Source: Agathobacter sp. (GTDB lineage: Bacteria; Bacillota; Clostridia; Lachnospirales; Lachnospiraceae). Taken from it: a stretch of DNA of 37,001 nt. Made by a program: the position numbers and the translations under genes. Each line of letters begins with the position of its first letter. Position 1 is the stretch's first letter. Location: assembly GCA_022769125.1 (NCBI GenBank), contig JALEKN010000064.1, forward strand, positions 1 to 37,001, written 5' to 3'. Under the pieces are notes generated by a model. It had not been told where the DNA came from, did not search any database, and saw nothing but the letters and a program-made list of their open reading frames with translations. Of the stretch, positions 33,004 through 37,001 are shown in pieces.

Positions 33004-34410
33004 TTAGCCCCAATAGGAGAAATATAGTACTCCAAAAATATAAAACAAAATAACTGCCAGCCGCGCCGCGATCATTCCGTGATCAAAGCGTACTGTATCA
33101 TTGCCTTCTTTGTTCCAGCCCTCCATGAGTTTGCCCGGACGGTTCAACACAAGAAAAGCGATCAGGCATACCGCAAATACCGCGAACATTGCCGGTGCAT
33201 AGAAATCCAGTCCATGTGCCACGATCCACTCCGATGATTGTGCATACCCGGTTCCATTTGGCTTAAGTCCGAACTTTGGCAGAATCATCAGAACAATGTT
33301 TGTCTCCGTCATAAATACTCCAAACTTCGTATGATAGACAAACATAACTGCCACACTTAAGATTAGTTCCAACAACATGTTCAGCTTGCGCTGTTCTCCG
33401 TTTAACGTAAGGAGCACGATCATGAATGGCGTAATCAGCACAATCCAATACGGATGTGCAAATACAAAGATAAAAAATGCCGCATATGCAAATAATCCGA
33501 CCCACATAACCGTTGCAAACAGTTGCCGCTTCTCTGTAATATTCTGTGTGTAGCACCAGATACAGATAGCGATAAGAAGCGCAACAAATATCGGGATGTT
33601 AACATTGCCCGCCGGAAACTGCGTTCCAAACAAGCGCTCGATCATCACATCATTCAGCACCGCTGTCGACGCCTTATAATCCTCTCTCCACGCATATGGA
33701 ATCACACAGATCAGAATAAACCAGAATCCCACAAAAATATCCCAGATCACATAAAGTGTGCGTTTTTCCTTCAAAAACACCAATGGAAGGAATAAAAACA
33801 GTGCAAATGTCTTTGCTGCGGCAGCGAACGAAAAAATCAATAAAAACTTCCATGTTATCTTGTCATTTTGCACGTATTCACGAATACCCAAAAGCATAAG
33901 TGCCAATGCGATAATATCAATCTGTGAGATTGCCACAACAGGCAGCATTACAAGCACAGAGGATAAGAACATAAACTGTGCGAAACGGATTTTTTCTTTT
34001 CCGATCTCAAAGTCCGAGAGAATACGTCCGATCAGCCATGTTGCTAAAAGAAGTACCAGACAGATACCAAGTTTGATCCAAAGATACGCTTTCACTCCAT
34101 CCGGCGCAAACCCGGTCAGCTTGTTTAAAAGATAGATTGGCAGGCTCCAGATCCCCTGGATCAGATATGGGATCCAATAGTATACTGCCCCGAATCCATA
34201 GCTTGGCTTGTCCATTGTATTTCCATAGAAATTGGCAATATCCCCATGAAACAGGCTGTCCAGAAAGGTCAGGCTGTGATCATGGATAATAATAAGATCC
34301 GCATAGAATATGGTCAGGTAAATAAACACTCCCATGATTCCAAGCAGAACCCAATCCGCCCTTTTGATCGGTGTGTTATTATAATTGTCTATTTTCTGTG
34401 ATAATTTCAT
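33004..34410 (-). CDS. GT-C family polytopic glycosyltransferase
   Basis: 468 residues and about eleven helices. After the first helix is an outward loop with IIIHDHSLTFLDSLFHGDIAN (H43, D44, D57), the acidic loop expected of GT-C enzymes. YYWIPYLIQGIWSLPIYLLN and FSFAAAAKTFALFLFLPLVF resemble mannosyltransferases of the PIG-M/PMT type. I place the start at the ATG at 34410. AAGGA lies 9 bases upstream of it, while the ATG at 34419 follows the site with no spacing. First gene of the six-gene operon, with a promoter about 40 bases upstream. It likely adds a sugar from the polyprenyl-phosphate donor made by the next gene. Confidence 0.78.
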   Translation of the reverse strand: MKLSQKIDNYNNTPIKRADWVLLGIMGVFIYLTIFYADLIIIHDHSLTFLDSLFHGDIANFYGNTMDKPSYGFGAVYYWIPYLIQGIWSLPIYLLNKLTGFAPDGVKAYLWIKLGICLVLLLATWLIGRILSDFEIGKEKIRFAQFMFLSSVLVMLPVVAISQIDIIALALMLLGIREYVQNDKITWKFLLIFSFAAAAKTFALFLFLPLVFLKEKRTLYVIWDIFVGFWFILICVIPYAWREDYKASTAVLNDVMIERLFGTQFPAGNVNIPIFVALLIAICIWCYTQNITEKRQLFATVMWVGLFAYAAFFIFVFAHPYWIVLITPFMIVLLTLNGEQRKLNMLLELILSVAVMFVYHTKFGVFMTETNIVLMILPKFGLKPNGTGYAQSSEWIVAHGLDFYAPAMFAVFAVCLIAFLVLNRPGKLMEGWNKEGNDTVRFDHGMIAARLAVILFYIFGVLYFSYWG

Positions 34411-34442
34411 CTTGTCCATTCCTTCGTCAACGTATAATTTAA

Positions 34443-34478
34443 CTAAATAAGTATATCAGTTTCTTTCACCAAAAACAA
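34443..34478 (-). promoter_or_regulatory. Promoter of the six-gene minus-strand operon
   Basis: On the minus strand TTGTTT (34478-34473) and TATACT (34455-34450) are 17 bases apart, with TGA forming an extended -10. Predicted start is near 34443, about 33 bases before the ATG at 34410. The -35 is weak, so confidence is moderate. Confidence 0.6.
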
Positions 34479-34501
34479 CCGGATTTGCGCTTATCTTCAT
34501 C

Positions 34502-34537
34502 TTGCCTTTCTCCCTCATTGATAATATAATGGGTTCA
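34502..34537 (+). promoter_or_regulatory. Promoter of the plus-strand GtrB-type gene
   Basis: TTGCCT (34502-34507) and a perfect TATAAT (34525-34530) are 17 bases apart. Transcription would begin near 34537. This also rules out the longer reading-frame starts at 34502 and 34529. It stands back to back with the minus-strand promoter, about 25 bases away. Confidence 0.75.
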
Positions 34538-34561
34538 TTAAGAATGGATGGTAACAATACG

Positions 34562-35509
34562 ATGAAAATATCACTGATAATTCCCTGCTACAATGAGGAG
34601 GCAGCCCTTCCCTTTATCTATGAGGAGCTTACAAAAGTTTCCTCCCAGATGGCAGATTACGAATTTGAATATCTCTTTGTCAACGATGGTTCCCGGGATC
34701 GCACTCTTGCTATCTTAAAAGAGCTTTCCGCCAAAGATGAACGAGTCAATTATTACTCTTTCTCCCGCAATTTCGGCAAGGAATCTGCAATGTTTGCAGG
34801 TTTTTGCAATGCCTCCGGAGATTATGTGGCAGTCATGGATGCCGATCTGCAGGATCCTCCTTCACTGCTTCCACAGATGGTCGAGATTCTCCAGAAAGGT
34901 GAATATGACAGTGTAGCGACCCGCCGTGTAAGCCGGGATGGCGAACCAAAGATCCGTTCCTTCTTTGCACGGACCTTCTATAAAGTGATCAACAAGATTT
35001 CCGATGCTGATATCGTCGACGGTGCGCGTGATTTCCGCCTGATGAAGCGGGAAATGGTAGATGCGATCATTGCAATGAACGAATATAACCGCTTTTCAAA
35101 GGGCATTTTCGGCTGGATCGGTTTCCGCACCTACTGGCTCCCTTATAAGAACGTAGAGCGCGTTGCTGGCGAGACCAAGTGGAGCTTCTGGGGTCTTCTT
35201 AAATACGCGATTGATGGTATCATCAACTTTTCGCAGGTTCCGTTATCCCTTGCATCTTACGGTGGCGTTTTCCTGACGTTTATCTCATTCCTTGCAATCA
35301 TATTTGTTGTTGTGCGGCGCCTCATCTTCGGTGATCCGGTCAGCGGCTGGGCATCATTGGTCTGCATTATCACATTTATCGGCGGTGTACAGTTATTCTG
35401 CATGGGTATCATCGGACAATACCTCTCCAAAACCTATCTGGAAACCAAACGCAGACCACACTTCATTATCTCAGAAACCAACAGAAAAGACGCAGATAAG
35501 ATCCATTGA
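34562..35509 (+). CDS. GtrB-like polyprenyl-phosphate glycosyltransferase (plus-strand paralogue)
   Basis: 315 residues from the ATG at 34562. GGATGG stands 10 bases upstream, and the promoter's predicted start point at 34537 excludes the earliest starts. Catalytic blocks: KISLIIPCYNEEAALPFIYE, LFVNDGSRDRT, FSRNFGKESAMFAGF, VMDADLQDPP (D93, D95), DFRLMKREMVDA. Two helices near the C-terminus lead to GIIGQYLSKTYLETKRRP. It is clearly a paralogue of the minus-strand gene at 35526-36467, which meets it tail to tail. It is the only gene on this strand and has its own transcription unit, so its dose can be set apart from the operons. Sugar unknown. Confidence 0.9.
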   Translation: MKISLIIPCYNEEAALPFIYEELTKVSSQMADYEFEYLFVNDGSRDRTLAILKELSAKDERVNYYSFSRNFGKESAMFAGFCNASGDYVAVMDADLQDPPSLLPQMVEILQKGEYDSVATRRVSRDGEPKIRSFFARTFYKVINKISDADIVDGARDFRLMKREMVDAIIAMNEYNRFSKGIFGWIGFRTYWLPYKNVERVAGETKWSFWGLLKYAIDGIINFSQVPLSLASYGGVFLTFISFLAIIFVVVRRLIFGDPVSGWASLVCIITFIGGVQLFCMGIIGQYLSKTYLETKRRPHFIISETNRKDADKIH

Positions 35510-35525
35510 TCTTACCTGCGTCTTT
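35489..35525. terminator. Two-way rho-independent terminator between convergent genes
   Basis: GACGCAG-A-TAAGATC (35489-35503), loop CATT, GATCTTA-C-CTGCGTC (35508-35522): 14 pairs with one A-C mismatch. Five or more T follow on the plus strand (35523-35527) and four T on the minus strand (from AAAA at 35485-35488). It can serve both genes. The plus-strand stop codon (35507-35509) is inside the hairpin. Confidence 0.93.
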
Positions 35526-36467
35526 TTATTCCTCCTGATCCGGATCATAGGAAAGTATTTCCTTGGATATATAGATCGGCCGGTTTTTGACCTCTATATG
35601 CACCTTCGACAGATATTCCCCGATAATTCCGAGCACAGTAAGCTGTATACCACCAATTAGAAGAATCAGCACAATGATCGTCGGATATCCCGGCACCTCA
35701 TTTCCAAATGCAAGCTTCTGAATTACAACGATTATCATATATAAGAAAGCAAGCAAGGATGTCCCGATTCCAAGTTTTATTACCACCCGGAGCGGTTTTG
35801 TTGAGAAGGATACCACGCCCTCGATTGCATAGTTAATGAGCTTGCTCACCGACCACGAAGTCGTTCCGGAATTGCGCTCATGAACCTCGTAAGGACGATA
35901 GTAGGTATTAAATCCAATCCATGCAAAAATACCTTTTGAGAAGCGATGGTACTCTGACATCTGCAGGATTGCCTTTACAACGGTTCTTCGCATCATGCGG
36001 AAATCACTTGCACTCTTATACAATTCCACATCACACATCTTGTTAATGAACCAGTAAAAGCCATCCTTTGCTATCGTCATCAGCTTGTTCTCAATACGCG
36101 CTTTCTGATAAGCAGCCACCTCATCATATTCCGGATTCTGCTCCAAAAATTCTAACATCTCACGGGCAACCTCGATCGGCTGCTGCATGTCCGTATCGAT
36201 GATGCACACGAACTCTCCTTTCGCATGGGTCAGTCCCGCATAAATTCCGGCTTCCTTGCCAAAATTGCGTGAAAAATTGATCAGAGTGATATTTTCCTTA
36301 TGTTCGTCATATATCTTCCGCTGTTCCTCATAGGTGTGATCCTTGCTTCCATCATTGATAAAGACGATCTCATATTCTATACCCTTTAGTACTTCGCGTG
36401 CAGTCTCGCAAAACAGCCGCACATTGCCTTCTTCGTTATAACATGGTGCCACTAATGATAATTTCAT
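35526..36467 (-). CDS. GtrB-like polyprenyl-phosphate glycosyltransferase
   Basis: 313 residues from the ATG at 36467, which has AAAGG 7 bases upstream; an ATG two codons earlier is too close to that site. Motifs: KLSLVAPCYNEEGNVRLFCE, FINDGSKDHT, INFSRNFGKEAGIYAGL, IIDTDMQQPI (D91, D93), DFRMMRRTVVKAI, and the C-terminal helix pair ending GIIGEYLSKVHIEVKNRP. It makes a sugar-phosphate-undecaprenol at the inner face. It shares a long block with its plus-strand paralogue (EYxRFSKGIFxWIGFxTY), so both may use related sugars. It follows the partial GT-D-like gene by 30 bases and is probably co-transcribed with it. Confidence 0.9.
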   Translation of the reverse strand: MKLSLVAPCYNEEGNVRLFCETAREVLKGIEYEIVFINDGSKDHTYEEQRKIYDEHKENITLINFSRNFGKEAGIYAGLTHAKGEFVCIIDTDMQQPIEVAREMLEFLEQNPEYDEVAAYQKARIENKLMTIAKDGFYWFINKMCDVELYKSASDFRMMRRTVVKAILQMSEYHRFSKGIFAWIGFNTYYRPYEVHERNSGTTSWSVSKLINYAIEGVVSFSTKPLRVVIKLGIGTSLLAFLYMIIVVIQKLAFGNEVPGYPTIIVLILLIGGIQLTVLGIIGEYLSKVHIEVKNRPIYISKEILSYDPDQEE

Positions 36468-36503
36468 ACGCATGCCTTTCTCTTCGTTCTTTGTCTATTC
36501 TTC

Positions 36504-37001
36504 CTACCAATAACATCCGTCCTCGATATTCTTCGCATCCTTTGGTGCATCCTTAACATCCACCCTCGCCCACGCATCCGAATAATATTGTTTCAGAAAT
36601 TGGTGATTTTTATCTTCATCCCAGCGTTTCCCGTGAATACCGAACAGTACCTGCGTGATACCGCCCATATGCACCGCCTGCCTGCCAGCGTCCTTCAGCA
36701 TAGACGCAAGTGGAAATCCGTATGCACCGCATCCGAGGATCGCCAGATCAAAGTCAATCCGCATTGCCTGCTCATACATATCATCCAGCGCTGCAAACCA
36801 GTTCGCATAACGGTTGTCCTGCTCCCCTGCACTTGTCTGTACTGCCTTTAAGGTGTACAGCGTAAACTCCGGCAGAATATCCGTTCCCGGAAACAGCTTA
36901 CTTCTGTGCTGTGTGTACTGTTCTTTGATCAGCTTGTCCTGTGGGTGAATGACCAGCACTTTTTTTCCGGCAAGTGACGCCGTCCAAGGATGGTCAGGGC
37001 A
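36504..37001 (-). CDS. C-terminal part of a larger protein, probable GT-D-like glycosyltransferase domain
   Basis: The frame is open to the right edge; 165 codons are visible and the N-terminus is outside. The visible part begins with HPWTASLAGKKVLVIHPQ, then LFPGTDILPEF, DLAILGCGAYGFPLASMLKD, and AVHMGGITQVLFGIHGKRWD. The Gly-rich GCGAYG block and the following GG motif resemble the C-terminal half of the GT-D (DUF1792) fold found in glycan clusters. I recognise the domain but cannot be sure of the fold or the donor. A GTG at 36959 could be taken as a start, but coding similarity continues upstream of it, so the gene is cut by the window. Confidence 0.62.
   Translation of the reverse strand, partial: CPDHPWTASLAGKKVLVIHPQDKLIKEQYTQHRSKLFPGTDILPEFTLYTLKAVQTSAGEQDNRYANWFAALDDMYEQAMRIDFDLAILGCGAYGFPLASMLKDAGRQAVHMGGITQVLFGIHGKRWDEDKNHQFLKQYYSDAWARVDVKDAPKDAKNIEDGCYW

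Overview
The window is part of a large cell-surface polysaccharide locus (capsule, exopolysaccharide or wall-linked glycan). The host is probably a low-to-mid GC Firmicute, most likely a clostridium of the Lachnospiraceae type. The basis is strong AGGAGG-type ribosome binding sites, sigma-A-like promoters, dense overlapping genes and families common in that group (DUF2142, DUF6056-like and GtrII-like membrane proteins, PglC/PglF-type enzymes). I cannot name the species. There are about 35 protein genes, all but one on the minus strand. I saw no tRNA, rRNA, CRISPR array, insertion sequence or phage gene. No gap between genes exceeds 300 bases.

Layout from right to left, in the main direction of transcription. 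(a) 37001-35526: the end of a gene that runs off the window, probably a GT-D-like glycosyltransferase domain, then a GtrB-type polyprenyl-phosphate glycosyltransferase. (b) 34562-35509: the only plus-strand gene, a GtrB paralogue with its own promoter; it converges on its paralogue at a shared two-way terminator. (c) 34410-27592: a first minus-strand operon with a GT-C membrane protein, a DPM1-like GT2, a PglF/WbpM-type 4,6-dehydratase, a HAD phosphatase, a GT2 and a fucosyltransferase-like protein. It ends in a strong terminator. (d) 27521 to the left edge: a second, 27-kb operon that starts at a near-consensus promoter touching that terminator. It opens with a PglC-like initiating phosphosugar transferase and a 4-keto reductase. 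Then come GT2/GT4 enzymes, an acetyltransferase, a Wzy-like polymerase, a Wzz-like protein with a degenerate kinase-like tail, FdtA/FdtB-type amino-sugar genes, a PglK/MsbA-type ABC exporter, and an acetolactate-synthase-like ThDP enzyme with an SDR partner. Next are an O-acyltransferase, a decayed gene, and a left end rich in polyprenyl-phosphate sugar synthases and polytopic GT-C-like proteins, ending with a GacI/GacJ-like pair.

How the genes probably work together (inference): the dehydratase and reductase make a UDP-6-deoxy-HexNAc such as UDP-QuiNAc. The PglC-like enzyme loads it on undecaprenyl phosphate, and cytoplasmic GT2/GT4 enzymes extend it. The ABC exporter flips the unit (no Wzx is seen), Wzy polymerises it and the Wzz-like protein influences length. 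Outside the membrane, up to five GT-C proteins could add side branches from sugars carried on undecaprenyl phosphate, supplied by five GT2 enzymes of the DPM1/GtrB/GacI type. A 3-amino-3,6-dideoxyhexose and perhaps a branched-chain sugar (ThDP enzyme) would add unusual chemistry. Early dTDP-sugar genes (rmlA/rmlB) and a polymer ligase are not in the window.

Several starts are placed at internal ATG or GTG codons because a good Shine-Dalgarno lies directly upstream; the reason is given in each entry.
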